NCBI GenBank assembly: GCA_900318865.1 | Contig: ONMF01000016.1 | Location: 1 to 52,680, forward strand | Length of the DNA stretch: 52,680 nt | DNA from: an uncultured Prevotellaceae bacterium | GTDB lineage: Bacteria; Bacteroidota; Bacteroidia; Bacteroidales; Muribaculaceae | Direction of reading: 5' to 3' | Translations under genes and position numbers: made by a program | In this document: piece by piece, positions 8,149 through 16,885 of the stretch | Layout of the letters: the number at the start of each line of letters is the position of its first letter | How positions within the stretch are numbered: position 1 is the stretch's first letter | Notes under the pieces: generated by a model | Told to the model about the DNA's origin: nothing | Databases searched by the model: none | Seen by the model: the letters and a program-made list of their open reading frames with translations, nothing else

Positions 8149-9237
8149 TCATTTGAAGCGCCCGAACTCGGTAATGGCCGGAAGGGCACAGCCGGTGCGG
8201 TTGTTGAACAGGCCACGGTTTAGGTTGAACTGCCGGTGCGGCGTGCCATAGGTGTTCTCCTCAGGATACCACCAGAAGAGTCCTGTCACATTCTTGTGCT
8301 TGCGCAATTCCTGCACCAGTTGCGCAGTGAACTGACGCTGCCCGTCGATGGTGCCGGGGAGGCAATGGCTGAAGTTCTCCTCGCCCCGGTTCACACCATC
8401 GTGCTCGAAGTAGTAGGCTGTTTCCACTATCATTACAGGCTTCGACGGGAACTGGCGGGCCAGGTTGTCGAGCGTGGAGCCCAAGTATTCGATGGTGTTG
8501 TGCCACATGGGATAATAACTCAACCCGATAATGTCGTAGTCGAGCCCGGCCTGCGCCAGCCGGTTGTAATAGGCCTCAGTCATGGGCCACACGCCGGCCT
8601 TCTCGGTGTGGATGATGATTTTTGCATCGGGACACACTTCACGGCATGCCTTCGAACCGGCCTTGAGCAGGTCGACGAACGGGCCCCAATTATCGTCCTT
8701 CAATGGCTCCACACGCCCCGCTGGCCACATCATCCCGAAGGTGATTTCATTGCCCACTTGTATCATGTGCGGGGCCACACCGGCTTGCTTCATCGCCTCA
8801 AGGCAGTAACGGGTGTAGGCGTAGACCGAATCGGGCAGTGCTTCAGACGGGGTTTCAAGCCACCGGTGCGGCATAAACTGCTTGGCGGGGTCGGCCCAAG
8901 TGTCGCTGTAATGGAAATCAAGCATAATTTTGAACCCGGCCTGCTTGATGTGCCGGCACAGGTCGATGACATAGGGCAAATCCTGGCACACACCCTGGTC
9001 GTGATGAGCGCCGGGCGCATGCTGCGGGTCGACGAACAGGCGCACACGCATCATGTTCCATCCACATCGCTTGAAAAATTCGAGAGCATCGACCGGCCGT
9101 CCTGCCAAGTCCTTATAGACCACACCGGCACGCTCGTTGGCCGTGAGCATGGAAATGTCGCCGCCCAGCCATCGCTTGGCTGCCATCGACGGCAGCATCA
9201 GGGCTGCCAGCGTAAGAGCAAACAGTATTCTTTTCAT
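8149..9237 (-). CDS. Arabinogalactan endo-beta-1,4-galactanase, GH53
   Basis: An exported enzyme cleaving beta-1,4-galactan side chains of pectic arabinogalactan. The 362-aa protein has a signal peptide (MKRILFALTLAALMLPSMAA) and a single TIM-barrel domain of usual length. The acid/base Glu is E164 in QVGNEITFG and the nucleophile is E272 in MIVETAYYFE; the early FKRCGWNMMRVRLFVDP and LDFHYSDTWADP blocks are typical of GH53. It is an isolated gene followed on the same strand by tRNA-Ala, with no SusC/D genes or regulator nearby. Confidence 0.93.
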   Translation of the reverse strand: MKRILFALTLAALMLPSMAAKRWLGGDISMLTANERAGVVYKDLAGRPVDALEFFKRCGWNMMRVRLFVDPQHAPGAHHDQGVCQDLPYVIDLCRHIKQAGFKIMLDFHYSDTWADPAKQFMPHRWLETPSEALPDSVYAYTRYCLEAMKQAGVAPHMIQVGNEITFGMMWPAGRVEPLKDDNWGPFVDLLKAGSKACREVCPDAKIIIHTEKAGVWPMTEAYYNRLAQAGLDYDIIGLSYYPMWHNTIEYLGSTLDNLARQFPSKPVMIVETAYYFEHDGVNRGEENFSHCLPGTIDGQRQFTAQLVQELRKHKNVTGLFWWYPEENTYGTPHRQFNLNRGLFNNRTGCALPAITEFGRFK

Positions 9238-9370
9238 GGTTTTCGGTAAATTCCGGTTTTCATACCGCTAAGATAACACATTGCGGCCTAAAGGGCACAA
9301 AAACCGGGCGCACATTAACACTGATTAACGAAGCACCGCCCCCATGTGGCGAGCCGAAGATTTTGATGTG

Positions 9371-9399
9371 TTGCCACCGACCGCCAACCGGTAATTTTG
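9371..9399 (+). promoter_or_regulatory. Promoter of the amidase gene
   Basis: TTG (9371-9373), 18 nt, TAATTTTG (9392-9399); the coding start is 24 nt downstream. Confidence 0.55.
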
Positions 9400-9423
9400 C
9401 TTCGCAACTTAATCTTCACCACC

Positions 9424-9858
9424 ATGCGAACAATCAATGAAATCATCGTTCACTGCACCGGCACCCGAGCCGGGAAACAACTCACCGCGGCCCAAATCCG
9501 CCACTACCACATGAAGCACCGCGGCTGGCGCGACATCGGTTATCACTACGTGGTGTTGCTCGACGGCAGCACCCAGACCGGCAGACCACTGGAGCAGGCC
9601 GGTGCACACTGCACAGGGCACAACGCCCACAGCATCGGCGTGTGCTATGTGGGCGGGCTCGACGACAACGGCCGTGCGGCCGACACGCGGACCGCCGCCC
9701 AGAAAGCAGCACTGCGCACTCTCGTTGCACAGCTGTTGAGCCAATTTCCGGGTGCCTCGGTTCATGGACATCGTGATTTTGCCCGCAAGGACTGCCCGTG
9801 CTTCGACGCGGTGACCGAATATGCCGACCTGTCACACACAAAAAACAACCCGTTATGA
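9424..9858 (+). CDS. N-acetylmuramoyl-L-alanine amidase (PGRP/Amidase_2)
   Basis: A 144-aa zinc amidase expected to cut the MurNAc-L-Ala bond of peptidoglycan. The start MRTINEIIVHCTG at 9424 is preferred over an upstream frame that would overlap the promoter. Zinc ligands: His in IIVHC, His in HGHRDF, and Cys in the KDCPCFD motif; GYHYVVLLDGSTQTGR is the typical substrate-groove strand. There is no signal peptide, so it is either released by another route or of phage/mobile-element descent, where small cytosolic forms like this are common; no phage genes are adjacent. Confidence 0.9.
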   Translation: MRTINEIIVHCTGTRAGKQLTAAQIRHYHMKHRGWRDIGYHYVVLLDGSTQTGRPLEQAGAHCTGHNAHSIGVCYVGGLDDNGRAADTRTAAQKAALRTLVAQLLSQFPGASVHGHRDFARKDCPCFDAVTEYADLSHTKNNPL

Positions 9859-9888
9859 TTGACAAACCAAATTATTGATGTACTTTTG
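9859..9888 (+). promoter_or_regulatory. Promoter of cysK-cysE
   Basis: TTG (9859-9861), 19 nt, TACTTTTG (9881-9888), with a 30-nt leader before the cysK ATG. The -33 element overlaps the very end of the amidase gene. Confidence 0.65.
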
Positions 9889-9918
9889 CATCACTAACAA
9901 GTAATTTTCACAGAAAAC

Positions 9919-10833
9919 ATGATACACAAACGTCTCACCCAACTCATCGGGCACACACCCTTGCTCGAAACAAGCATCGTCGAGGGCCAGCTGGCACGTG
10001 TGGTGCTGAAACTGGAATTCTTCAATCCCGGAGGCAGCGTTAAGGACCGCGTGGCACTGGCCATGATTGAAGATGCCGAGCAACGAGGCATCCTAAAGCC
10101 CGGCGGCACCATCATCGAGCCCACCAGCGGTAACACCGGTGTGGGACTTGCATGGGTGGGCTCCACCTATGGCTATCACGTGATTCTCACCATGCCCGAC
10201 ACCATGAGCATGGAACGCTGCAACCTGCTCAAGGCCTATGGAGCCAGGCTGGAACTGACTCCCGGAGCACAAGGCATGCAGGGTGCCATTGAGCGCGCCG
10301 AGCAACTGCACCGGCAGATTCCACAATCGGTAATCTTGGGGCAATTTGACAACCCGGCCAATCCTGCCGTGCACGAGCGAACCACAGCACAGGAAATCTG
10401 GAACGACTGCGAGGGCACGGTCGACATCTTTGTGGCGGGAGCCGGTACCGGAGGAACCGTGAGCGGCACCGGCCGCGCCCTGCGCCGCCACAACCCGCAG
10501 GTGCAGGTCGTAGCCGTGGAGCCGGCCACATCACCTGTGCTTTCACAGGGGGTTGCCGGCAAGCACCAGATTCAAGGCATCGGAGCCGGGTTTGTGCCCG
10601 AAACCTACGACCCCGCCGCCGTTGACCAAGTGCTCACCGTTACCGACGACGAGGCCCGGCAGGGAGCACGCATGCTGGCACGCAACGAGGGGGTGCTGGT
10701 GGGTATCTCGGCCGGAGCGGCCTACGCTGCCTCATTGCGCCTGGCACGCATGCCCCAGAACGATGGAAAAACTATTGTGGCGCTGATGCCCGACTCGGGC
10801 GAGCGCTACCTGTCGACCGGACTTTTCGACTGA
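9919..10833 (+). CDS. cysK: Cysteine synthase A (O-acetylserine sulfhydrylase)
   Basis: A PLP enzyme making L-cysteine from O-acetylserine and sulfide in the cytoplasm. At 304 aa it is full length. The PLP lysine is in NPGGSVKDRVA, the substrate loop is PTSGNTGVGLA, the phosphate-binding loop is GAGTGGTVSGTG, and the C-terminal part has GISAGAAYAAS. The gene for the enzyme that makes its substrate follows 18 bp later, so the pair forms a complete serine-to-cysteine operon and its products can assemble the cysteine synthase complex. Confidence 0.96.
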   Translation: MIHKRLTQLIGHTPLLETSIVEGQLARVVLKLEFFNPGGSVKDRVALAMIEDAEQRGILKPGGTIIEPTSGNTGVGLAWVGSTYGYHVILTMPDTMSMERCNLLKAYGARLELTPGAQGMQGAIERAEQLHRQIPQSVILGQFDNPANPAVHERTTAQEIWNDCEGTVDIFVAGAGTGGTVSGTGRALRRHNPQVQVVAVEPATSPVLSQGVAGKHQIQGIGAGFVPETYDPAAVDQVLTVTDDEARQGARMLARNEGVLVGISAGAAYAASLRLARMPQNDGKTIVALMPDSGERYLSTGLFD

Positions 10834-10851
10834 TATCTATCACACGTCATC

Positions 10852-11760
10852 ATGAATAAAACCATTGACCAAACACTGCAACGCGTCACCGAGCTACTGG
10901 CCTCGGTGAGCAAGAATGAAGAACTCATGGGACTGCGCGGCAATAACGTGATGCCGTCGGTCGAGGCACTGAACGAGCTGATGCTGCAGGTGCGCAGCGT
11001 GGTGTTCCCGGGATTTTTCGACCGCTCGGCCACCACCGAGCGCATGCGCCCCTACCGCATCGGGGTGGACGTGGAGCGCATCTTCTGCTCCCTGGCGCGC
11101 CAGGTGGCTTTTGCGGTGGCATTCGGTTGTGAACAAGACGAAGCCACAAGCCGAAGCATGGGCCAACGGCTTGCGCAGCAATTTGTCGACCAGCTGCCTG
11201 AAATCCGCCGGTTGCTGCTCACCGATGTGGCGGCCATCAAAGCCAACGACCCGGCCGTGACAAGCGCAGGCGAAGTGGTCTACAGCTACCCGGTGGTGCA
11301 GGTGATGCTCCACTACCGCACGGCACACGCGCTGCATGAGCTGGGAGTGCCCATCATTCCGCGCATCATCACCGAGCTGGCACACTCGGCCACCGGCATC
11401 GACATCCATCCGGCCGCACAAATCGGCGAATACTTCGCCATCGACCATGGCACAGGCGTGGTCATCGGCGCCACCAGCATCATCGGCAACCATGTCACGC
11501 TCTATCAAGGCGTGACGCTGGGCGCAAAAAACTTCCAGCACGATGAGCAAGGCCAACTGCTCGATGTGCCCCGGCACCCCATCATCGAGGACAACGTGGT
11601 GGTTTATTCCAACGCCTCGATTTTGGGCCGCATCACCATCGGCCACAACTCGGTGATTGGCGGCAACGTGTGGCTCGACCACAGTGTGCCGCCCCACTCC
11701 CGCATTCGTCAAGGAAAAATCAATTCCCAACCGGGATTTACCGACGGGGCCGGCATCTGA
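10852..11760 (+). CDS. cysE: Serine O-acetyltransferase
   Basis: Acetylates L-serine with acetyl-CoA, the regulated first step of cysteine synthesis. The 302-aa protein has a long helical N-terminal half (about 1-185) and a C-terminal left-handed beta-helix with hexapeptide repeats, including DIHPAAQIGEYFAIDHGTGV, VVIGATSIIGNHVTLYQGVTLG and ITIGHNSVIGG. The N-terminal half is the long form found in EpsC-type enzymes of Bacteroidota. It ends GAGI, so the C-terminal Ile that docks into CysK is present. Confidence 0.94.
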   Translation: MNKTIDQTLQRVTELLASVSKNEELMGLRGNNVMPSVEALNELMLQVRSVVFPGFFDRSATTERMRPYRIGVDVERIFCSLARQVAFAVAFGCEQDEATSRSMGQRLAQQFVDQLPEIRRLLLTDVAAIKANDPAVTSAGEVVYSYPVVQVMLHYRTAHALHELGVPIIPRIITELAHSATGIDIHPAAQIGEYFAIDHGTGVVIGATSIIGNHVTLYQGVTLGAKNFQHDEQGQLLDVPRHPIIEDNVVVYSNASILGRITIGHNSVIGGNVWLDHSVPPHSRIRQGKINSQPGFTDGAGI

Positions 11761-11778
11761 CCGGCGCACCGCACGTCA

Positions 11779-11832
11779 CAAAAAACCGAGCCACCTGCCT
11801 CACGGTCGATGACGACCGCCGCGGGTGGCTCG
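11779..11832 (-). terminator. Terminator between cysE and the OPT gene
   Basis: Outer stem CGAGCCACC (11787-11795) / GGTGGCTCG (11824-11832) encloses a second hairpin CGGTCG/CGACCG. On the minus strand the outer stem is followed by a run of T (11780-11785), so it serves the OPT operon; it lies between convergent genes and may work both ways. Confidence 0.7.
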
Positions 11833-11857
11833 CTATTTCATGCCGTTTCCGGCCGGT

Positions 11858-13810
11858 TTACCCTTTCTTGGAACGGATGCACGACACCGCCAGATAGGTG
11901 AGCAGCGCGGCATACATCACGATGGCCAGCACATTGCTTGCCGTCTCGCCCACAGGGCTCTCATACTTGAAGCCGAAGAAGAGCATGCCGGCACTCACCA
12001 CGCCCATGAGCGCGCCACCGGCTATGAATCCGCTGGCCAGCAGGGTGCCATGCTCCTGGCGAGCCTTGTTCACGGCATCGTCCTTGCTGCGCGAGCCCAC
12101 AAACCAGCTCACAATGCCACCCACGAGCAGAGGCACATTGAGCTGCAGCGGGATGAACATGCCCAGCGAGAAGGCCAGGGCAGGAACGCCCAGCCAGTTG
12201 AGCAGCAATGCCAAAATGGCGCCCACGATGTAGAGCAGCCACGGCGTTTCGCCACCCATCATCAGCGGGTCGATGACGGCTGCCATGGCGTTAGCCTGAG
12301 GGGCCACCAGGGCATTGTCGCCCACAAAGCCGTAAGCCTTGTTCAGGATAATCATCACACCGCCCACCGTGGCAGCGCTGAGCAGCGTGCCCACGGCTTT
12401 CCACGTCTGCTGCTTGGCTGGCGTGGTGCCCAACCAATAGCCCACCTTCATGTCGGTAACCATTCCACCGGCCATCGACAGCGCGGTGCACACCACACCG
12501 CCAATCACCATCGATGCCACAATGCCTTGCGCGCCATTGAGGCCCACAGCCACAAAAATGCCGCTGGCGATGATGAGCGTCATCAACGTCATGCCGCTCA
12601 CGGGGTTGCTGCCCACGATGGCGATAGCGTTGGCGGCCACAGTAGTAAACAAGAAGGCGATGACCGTAACCACCACAAAGGCCACCAGCGACTGCAGCAA
12701 GTTGTGAATCACACCCACATAGAAGAAGACAAGCGTCACAAGCAAGGCAGCGGCCAGCGCAAACACCAGCACCTTCATGGAGATGTCCTGCTGGTGACGC
12801 TCCACTTGCACGTTCTCATCCTGGCCTTTGAAGGCCTTGCCGGCCAGGCCCACAGCACTCTTAATCACACCCCACTGCTTGATGATGCCGATGATACCAC
12901 TCATGGCAATGCCACCGATGCCGATGTAGCGTGCGCCGTTCTTGAAAATCTCGTCGGCCGATGACGATGCCATGTCGGGATTCATGCCCATGAGCGGAAC
13001 GATGATCCACCAGATGAACGCACTGCCGGCGAAAATAATGAACGCATAGCGCAGGCCCACGATGTAGCCCAGTCCCACTATGGCCGCGCTGGTGTTAATT
13101 TTAAACACCATTTTCAAGTTGTCGGTCACATGCTGCAGGGCGGGGATGGTGGCAGTGGTGAGCACCTCTTTCCACCACCCGAAGGTGGAGAGCAGAAAGT
13201 CGTAGATTCCACCCACCAGACCGGCGATGAGCAGTGGCTTGGCCTGCTCGCCGCCCTTCTGCCCGCTGATGAGCACCTGGGTGGTGGCAGTTGCCTCGGG
13301 GAAGGGGAACTTGCCGTGCATATCACTCACAAAATACTTGCGGAAGGGGATGAACATGAGTATGCCCAGCAGGCCTCCCAGCAATGAGCTGAGGAACACC
13401 TCCAGAAAATTCACCGTTATTTCGGGATACTTCGCCTGCAAGATGTAGAGCGCGGGCAGGGTGAAGATGGCTCCCGCCACCACGATGCCCGAAGCCGCGC
13501 CAATCGACTGGATGATCACATTCTCACCCAGTGAATTCTTGCGCTTGGTGGCACCGGCAATGCCGGCAGCGATAATGGCGATGGGTATCGCCGCCTCAAA
13601 CACCTGCCCCACCTTCAGCCCCAGATAAGCGGCTGCGGCACTGAATATCACTGCCATAATCAAGCCCATCGACACCGAGTAGGGAGTCACTTCGGGATAA
13701 GACCTGTCGGGCTTGAGGACGGGCACATACTTTTCGCCCGGTTTGAGTTCACGAAACGCATTGTCGGGCAATGTCATTTCATCAATCTGATTCAATTTCT
13801 CTTCGTTCAT
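11858..13810 (-). CDS. OPT-family oligopeptide transporter
   Basis: A 650-aa inner-membrane transporter of the OPT superfamily, taking up small peptides or metal-chelate conjugates with the proton gradient. More than a dozen hydrophobic segments are visible, beginning SVSMGLIMAVIFSAAAAYLGLKVGQVFEAAIPIAI and including the GENVIIQSIGAASG block characteristic of the family. The N-terminal 40 residues and a loop at about 330-350 (KAFKGQDENVQVERHQQD) are cytosolic and hydrophilic. It starts 10 bp after the zeta-like gene, so it is the last gene of a three-gene operon. Confidence 0.93.
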   Translation of the reverse strand: MNEEKLNQIDEMTLPDNAFRELKPGEKYVPVLKPDRSYPEVTPYSVSMGLIMAVIFSAAAAYLGLKVGQVFEAAIPIAIIAAGIAGATKRKNSLGENVIIQSIGAASGIVVAGAIFTLPALYILQAKYPEITVNFLEVFLSSLLGGLLGILMFIPFRKYFVSDMHGKFPFPEATATTQVLISGQKGGEQAKPLLIAGLVGGIYDFLLSTFGWWKEVLTTATIPALQHVTDNLKMVFKINTSAAIVGLGYIVGLRYAFIIFAGSAFIWWIIVPLMGMNPDMASSSADEIFKNGARYIGIGGIAMSGIIGIIKQWGVIKSAVGLAGKAFKGQDENVQVERHQQDISMKVLVFALAAALLVTLVFFYVGVIHNLLQSLVAFVVVTVIAFLFTTVAANAIAIVGSNPVSGMTLMTLIIASGIFVAVGLNGAQGIVASMVIGGVVCTALSMAGGMVTDMKVGYWLGTTPAKQQTWKAVGTLLSAATVGGVMIILNKAYGFVGDNALVAPQANAMAAVIDPLMMGGETPWLLYIVGAILALLLNWLGVPALAFSLGMFIPLQLNVPLLVGGIVSWFVGSRSKDDAVNKARQEHGTLLASGFIAGGALMGVVSAGMLFFGFKYESPVGETASNVLAIVMYAALLTYLAVSCIRSKKG

Positions 13811-13820
13811 TGATATGGTT

Positions 13821-14786
13821 TTAATGTTTCATTTCTTGCTTGACGGCCTGCACACGGCGGTCGATTTCGCGCACAAGCGCCTCGCCGGTGTCATTCATGC
13901 CCTCGATTTGCAGGTAGTCATCACCTGCCACCGACAGGATTTGCTGCCCCACCAGCTCGCCCTCATCAATTTCATGCAGGAAGTGCACCAGCATGCGCGT
14001 AATCAGGTCGGCCGGAACGTCATACTGCCATTGCTCGGCTTCCTCCACGGTGACTGGGCGGCCACCGTTGTTGCCGGTGTTGTCGATGGTGACCAGCTCC
14101 ACATCGGGATAATTCATGTGCAGCAGCGAAATCTTGTTGATATTGTTGCGGAAAGCACCTATCAGATATTTCAGCCCCAGGAATCGCTTGGCTCGCTTGC
14201 CGCGGGCAATGCTGTTCTTGAAGCAGGTTATCAAATCGTTGTAGATGGCTATCACCTTCACGTGGGTCATCCCGGCGGCCTTGGCCTGGTCGATGACGCT
14301 CGACAACTTTTTGTAGCTGTTGAAGGCGCTGTCGTAGAGCATGCCCTCGCCCGAGAAGTCCATGGTGCGGGTGGAAAAACTCTTGCCGCTGCCGCCTGTG
14401 CCGGTGAGCAGGATGATGCTCGTCTTGCCGGCTGCCACGGCACTGGCCAGCATACGCTCGTAGGCACGGTCCACAAGCACCCTCTCGGCGGCGCGATAGC
14501 TGGGCACATCGGTTCCGTCATAGCCTATCTCGGCAAGCTCTTTGCGCAGTTCATCGGGGTCGAGCTTATTGCCAGCCTTAGCCATATAGTTATCCACCAG
14601 GCGGTCGGCGTTCTCGCGCGCCCAGGCTTCGGCTTGCTGGCCCACGAGCACTTTCTTTTGGCAGCATTCCATCGCTGCCCCGCTGTCACAAGCATTCCCT
14701 TTTCCGCTGCACTGATGCTCCTGTGCCGTGGCGGGAACGAAAGCGGCCACCATCATCAGGGCAAACAATAAAAAACATTTCTTCAT
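13821..14786 (-). CDS. Exported zeta-toxin-like P-loop protein
   Basis: A 321-aa protein I do not recognise as a named gene. It begins with a clear signal peptide (MKKCFLLFALMMVAAFVPATAQ) and a Cys-rich stretch with five Cys in about 20 residues. Near residue 130 is a Walker A loop, LLTGTGGSGKSFSTR, then LYDSAFNSYKKL, a hydrophobic strand VKVIAIYN and a basic helix NSIARGKRAKRF. This order resembles the second half of zeta-toxin/PezT kinases, but the segment between Walker A and the next strand is much shorter and lacks an obvious DGDxFR motif. An ATP-type fold behind a signal peptide is odd because the periplasm has no ATP. It is flanked by a small gene (34 bp upstream) and the OPT gene (10 bp downstream). 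Kinase activity is unproven. Confidence 0.6.
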   Translation of the reverse strand: MKKCFLLFALMMVAAFVPATAQEHQCSGKGNACDSGAAMECCQKKVLVGQQAEAWARENADRLVDNYMAKAGNKLDPDELRKELAEIGYDGTDVPSYRAAERVLVDRAYERMLASAVAAGKTSIILLTGTGGSGKSFSTRTMDFSGEGMLYDSAFNSYKKLSSVIDQAKAAGMTHVKVIAIYNDLITCFKNSIARGKRAKRFLGLKYLIGAFRNNINKISLLHMNYPDVELVTIDNTGNNGGRPVTVEEAEQWQYDVPADLITRMLVHFLHEIDEGELVGQQILSVAGDDYLQIEGMNDTGEALVREIDRRVQAVKQEMKH

Positions 14787-14820
14787 TGTAGTTCCTTTTT
14801 ATATATTAGTAATGTGCTTT

Positions 14821-15009
14821 TCACAAGTCGCCGTAGCCCGCTGTCGTGCTGGCCTCAACCAAGCGCTGCATCTCCTCGTCCTGGGCACGCACATAGTCCA
14901 CAATCAAGCGCTTGGGCCACAATCGCACGGGGATGTGCGAATCACGAAGGGCCAGATAGTCCTCTCTGGACAATGGCAGCCGGATGCTTTTCAAATCGTC
15001 TTTGGTCAT
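14821..15009 (-). CDS. Small protein of unknown function
   Basis: A 62-aa charged protein (MTKDDLKSIRLPLSREDYLA...) with no signal peptide. I chose the ATG at 15009 because a frame open to 15039 would start inside the -7 promoter box at 15037-15044. It leads the operon with the zeta-like and OPT genes. In epsilon-zeta and PezAT loci a small antitoxin precedes the kinase; this protein has that position but no recognisable antitoxin motif. A -SREDYLALRDSHIPVRLWPKR- core suggests a small helical fold. Confidence 0.6.
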   Translation of the reverse strand: MTKDDLKSIRLPLSREDYLALRDSHIPVRLWPKRLIVDYVRAQDEEMQRLVEASTTAGYGDL

Positions 15010-15033
15010 CTTGGTTCCACTTTTGTATTGTTG

Positions 15034-15064
15034 TTGCAAAGATAGTGTAAAATGTGTAACTTTG
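15034..15064 (+). promoter_or_regulatory. Promoter of the 15094 gene, overlapping a divergent promoter
   Basis: TTG (15034-15036), exactly 20 nt, TAACTTTG (15057-15064) on the plus strand. Embedded in the spacer is the minus-strand -7 box of the divergent operon. Confidence 0.65.
15037..15044 (-). promoter_or_regulatory. -7 element of the small protein/zeta-like/OPT operon
   Basis: TATCTTTG on the minus strand (plus-strand CAAAGATA), 27 nt before the ATG at 15009. It lies within the spacer of the plus-strand promoter, so the two promoters cannot both be occupied. No matching -33 was found. Confidence 0.55.
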
Positions 15065-15093
15065 CATGACTGAACTCATAATTTTTACACTCT

Positions 15094-16074
15094 ATGAAAC
15101 GATATTACGCTCTTATCATAGGTTTGCTGGCCGCCGCATCGTGGCAGACAAGCGCACAAAGTCACAACGACCCGGCCTCGCTCAAGCAGGAAGAGCGCGA
15201 TGCCTATAACGCCGCACGACTGGCCAACACCATCGACGCCTGGGAAATTTTCATGAACAATTATCCCGACAGTTACTACCGCGAGCAGGCACGCAAAAAC
15301 CGCGACGCCGCCACCGTGGCACACTACTGCAACGCTGCCACCACTCTCGACCAGCTGGTGGCCTACATCGACGACGTAAGCGCGCAGGAACCGCGCATCC
15401 GCCTGTTTTACGCCAATCTGGTGAACAATCCCACCCATTCCTACCGCTACGAGCACATGGACGTGGGCTTCAACGGATGCACCGGCGTGGTGAATGAGCA
15501 CATCGAGTGGGCCGACAAGAAACAGCGGCCACGCGACAACCGTTTCACCTTCAACGCACAAGGCCTGCTCACCGAGTCGTCAATCACCGGCAGCAACGGC
15601 AAGCCCGTGGTCAGGCAGTACACCTACGCCTACGACAACCTGCACGGATACAGCCTGCGCAGCGAGAGCAGCGGGTCGAAGACTGTGCAGTACGCGCCTT
15701 TCTTCGACAGCGCCGACAAGTTGCAGACGCTCAAAGGCAACGACCAGAGCACCTTCACCTACACCTATGGCGACTACGGCGTGCTCACCAAGCTGGTTCA
15801 CAACAACGGCAAGGCCACACGCACACTGCTTTATCGCGACGGTTACATCATCCGCGAGGAAACCGGCGGAAAGGCCTTCCGCTATCTCTACGACTTCGAC
15901 AGCGCCACGGGCAAGAAGTACCTCATCGCCATCCGCGAGCTCGGCCAGGGCACGACGGTGGCGCACGAGCGCACATTTGACTACAAGGTCGACACCCACG
16001 GCCGCATCACCACCGTGAAGGTGAGCCAGGACGGAGTCCTGCAGATGACCATCACACGCACCTATCAGCGCTGA
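15094..16074 (+). CDS. Secreted protein with YD/RHS-like beta repeats, unknown function
   Basis: A 326-aa exported protein (signal peptide MKRYYALIIGLLAAASWQTSAQ). Residues about 25-100 are helical and TPR-like (NTIDAWEIFMNNYPDSYYREQARKNRD split across helices). From about 110 on, the sequence is repeated antiparallel strands of the sort F-N-x-x-G-L-L-T / Y-x-Y-D-x-x-G-x-I-T, as in YD/RHS repeats or DUF4595-like proteins, ending ITRTYQR. It is divergent from the zeta-like operon. I do not assign a function. Confidence 0.7.
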   Translation: MKRYYALIIGLLAAASWQTSAQSHNDPASLKQEERDAYNAARLANTIDAWEIFMNNYPDSYYREQARKNRDAATVAHYCNAATTLDQLVAYIDDVSAQEPRIRLFYANLVNNPTHSYRYEHMDVGFNGCTGVVNEHIEWADKKQRPRDNRFTFNAQGLLTESSITGSNGKPVVRQYTYAYDNLHGYSLRSESSGSKTVQYAPFFDSADKLQTLKGNDQSTFTYTYGDYGVLTKLVHNNGKATRTLLYRDGYIIREETGGKAFRYLYDFDSATGKKYLIAIRELGQGTTVAHERTFDYKVDTHGRITTVKVSQDGVLQMTITRTYQR

Positions 16075-16278
16075 CGGCCACCCGCTCGCTGAGCAAGGAA
16101 AACACTTCAAATTTTTCGGGCACATCTGGGAAACCGCCTTTCATGCCCCGCTGCACGCTACCGTGCGCGGTAGGGATTTATTTTGCGCCCTTACAGATTG
16201 AAATTTGTTAAAAAACAACAAATATGAAGAACTTTGAATAAATTTTCTTATAAATCGTAATTATCTAACTTTTTTTCT

Positions 16279-16286
16279 TAATTTTG
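16279..16286 (+). promoter_or_regulatory. -7 element of the lrp-type gene, in a 307-bp AT-rich gap
   Basis: TAATTTTG, 95 nt before the regulator's ATG; no -33 element is visible. The rest of the gap (16075-16381) is AT-rich leader with no coding frame I can support. Confidence 0.4.
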
Positions 16287-16381
16287 TTGGCTGAAAACAA
16301 CAGCATTGAATTTCAACCACACTTTTGGTTTAATATTCTTAACTCATTCTGTTCTAAACCACACAAAATTACGATAGAATT

Positions 16382-16855
16382 ATGGCAAATTTAAAACTGG
16401 ATTCGCTGGATTATAAAATCCTGAAAATGTTGTCGCTCAATGCGCGCAAACCGTACTTGGAGATAGCCCGTGCCTGCAACGTGAGCGGCGCGGCCATCCA
16501 TCAACGTATACAAAAACTCTACAACATGGGCGTCATCAACGGCTCCATCTCGCTCATCAATCCCGCTGCCGTGGGCTATGAAACCTGCGCCTTCATCGGG
16601 TTCTTCCTCAACGACCCCTCCAAGTTCAACGAAGTGGTGGAGCGCCTCAAATCCATCCCCGAGGTGGTGGAATGTTACTACACCACAGGCAAGTACGACA
16701 TGTTTGTCAAGCTTTATGCCCAGAATAACGACCACCTGTTGCAGACTATCCACGACCGCTTCCTGAAGATGGGGCTGGGGCGCAGCGAAACGCTCATCAC
16801 CTTCAAGGAAGTGTTCAAACGCCAAATCCCCATCCGTGATGAAGACGGGGAGTGA
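16382..16855 (+). CDS. Lrp/AsnC-family transcriptional regulator
   Basis: A 157-aa DNA-binding regulator responding to amino acids or related ligands. The N-terminal winged HTH is visible as LDYKILKMLSLNARKPYLEIARACNVSGAAIHQRIQKL, given here in outline, with recognition helix around residues 33-48. The RAM ligand/oligomerisation domain follows, with FFLNDPSKFNEVVERLKS and EVVECYYTTGKYDMFVKLY. Strongly conserved in Bacteroidota. It is followed by a terminator hairpin and then trpS. Its long AT-rich leader suggests autoregulation, as is common in the family, but no operator can be proved. Confidence 0.92.
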   Translation: MANLKLDSLDYKILKMLSLNARKPYLEIARACNVSGAAIHQRIQKLYNMGVINGSISLINPAAVGYETCAFIGFFLNDPSKFNEVVERLKSIPEVVECYYTTGKYDMFVKLYAQNNDHLLQTIHDRFLKMGLGRSETLITFKEVFKRQIPIRDEDGE

Positions 16856-16885
16856 CAGCAACTCATTATTCATTTAAGAACTCAT

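Noticed and set aside
168..9237. Polysaccharide utilisation locus around GH20 and GH53
   Set aside because: There is no SusC/SusD pair, no hybrid two-component or anti-sigma system, and the two enzymes are far apart with unrelated genes between.
9424..9858. Prophage marked by the small amidase
   Set aside because: No phage structural, lysis-partner or integrase gene is adjacent; cysK-cysE follow directly.
11825..12964. His-rich plus-strand ORF opposite the OPT gene
   Set aside because: Antisense to the strongly supported OPT transporter; the composition is that of a reverse complement of hydrophobic codons.
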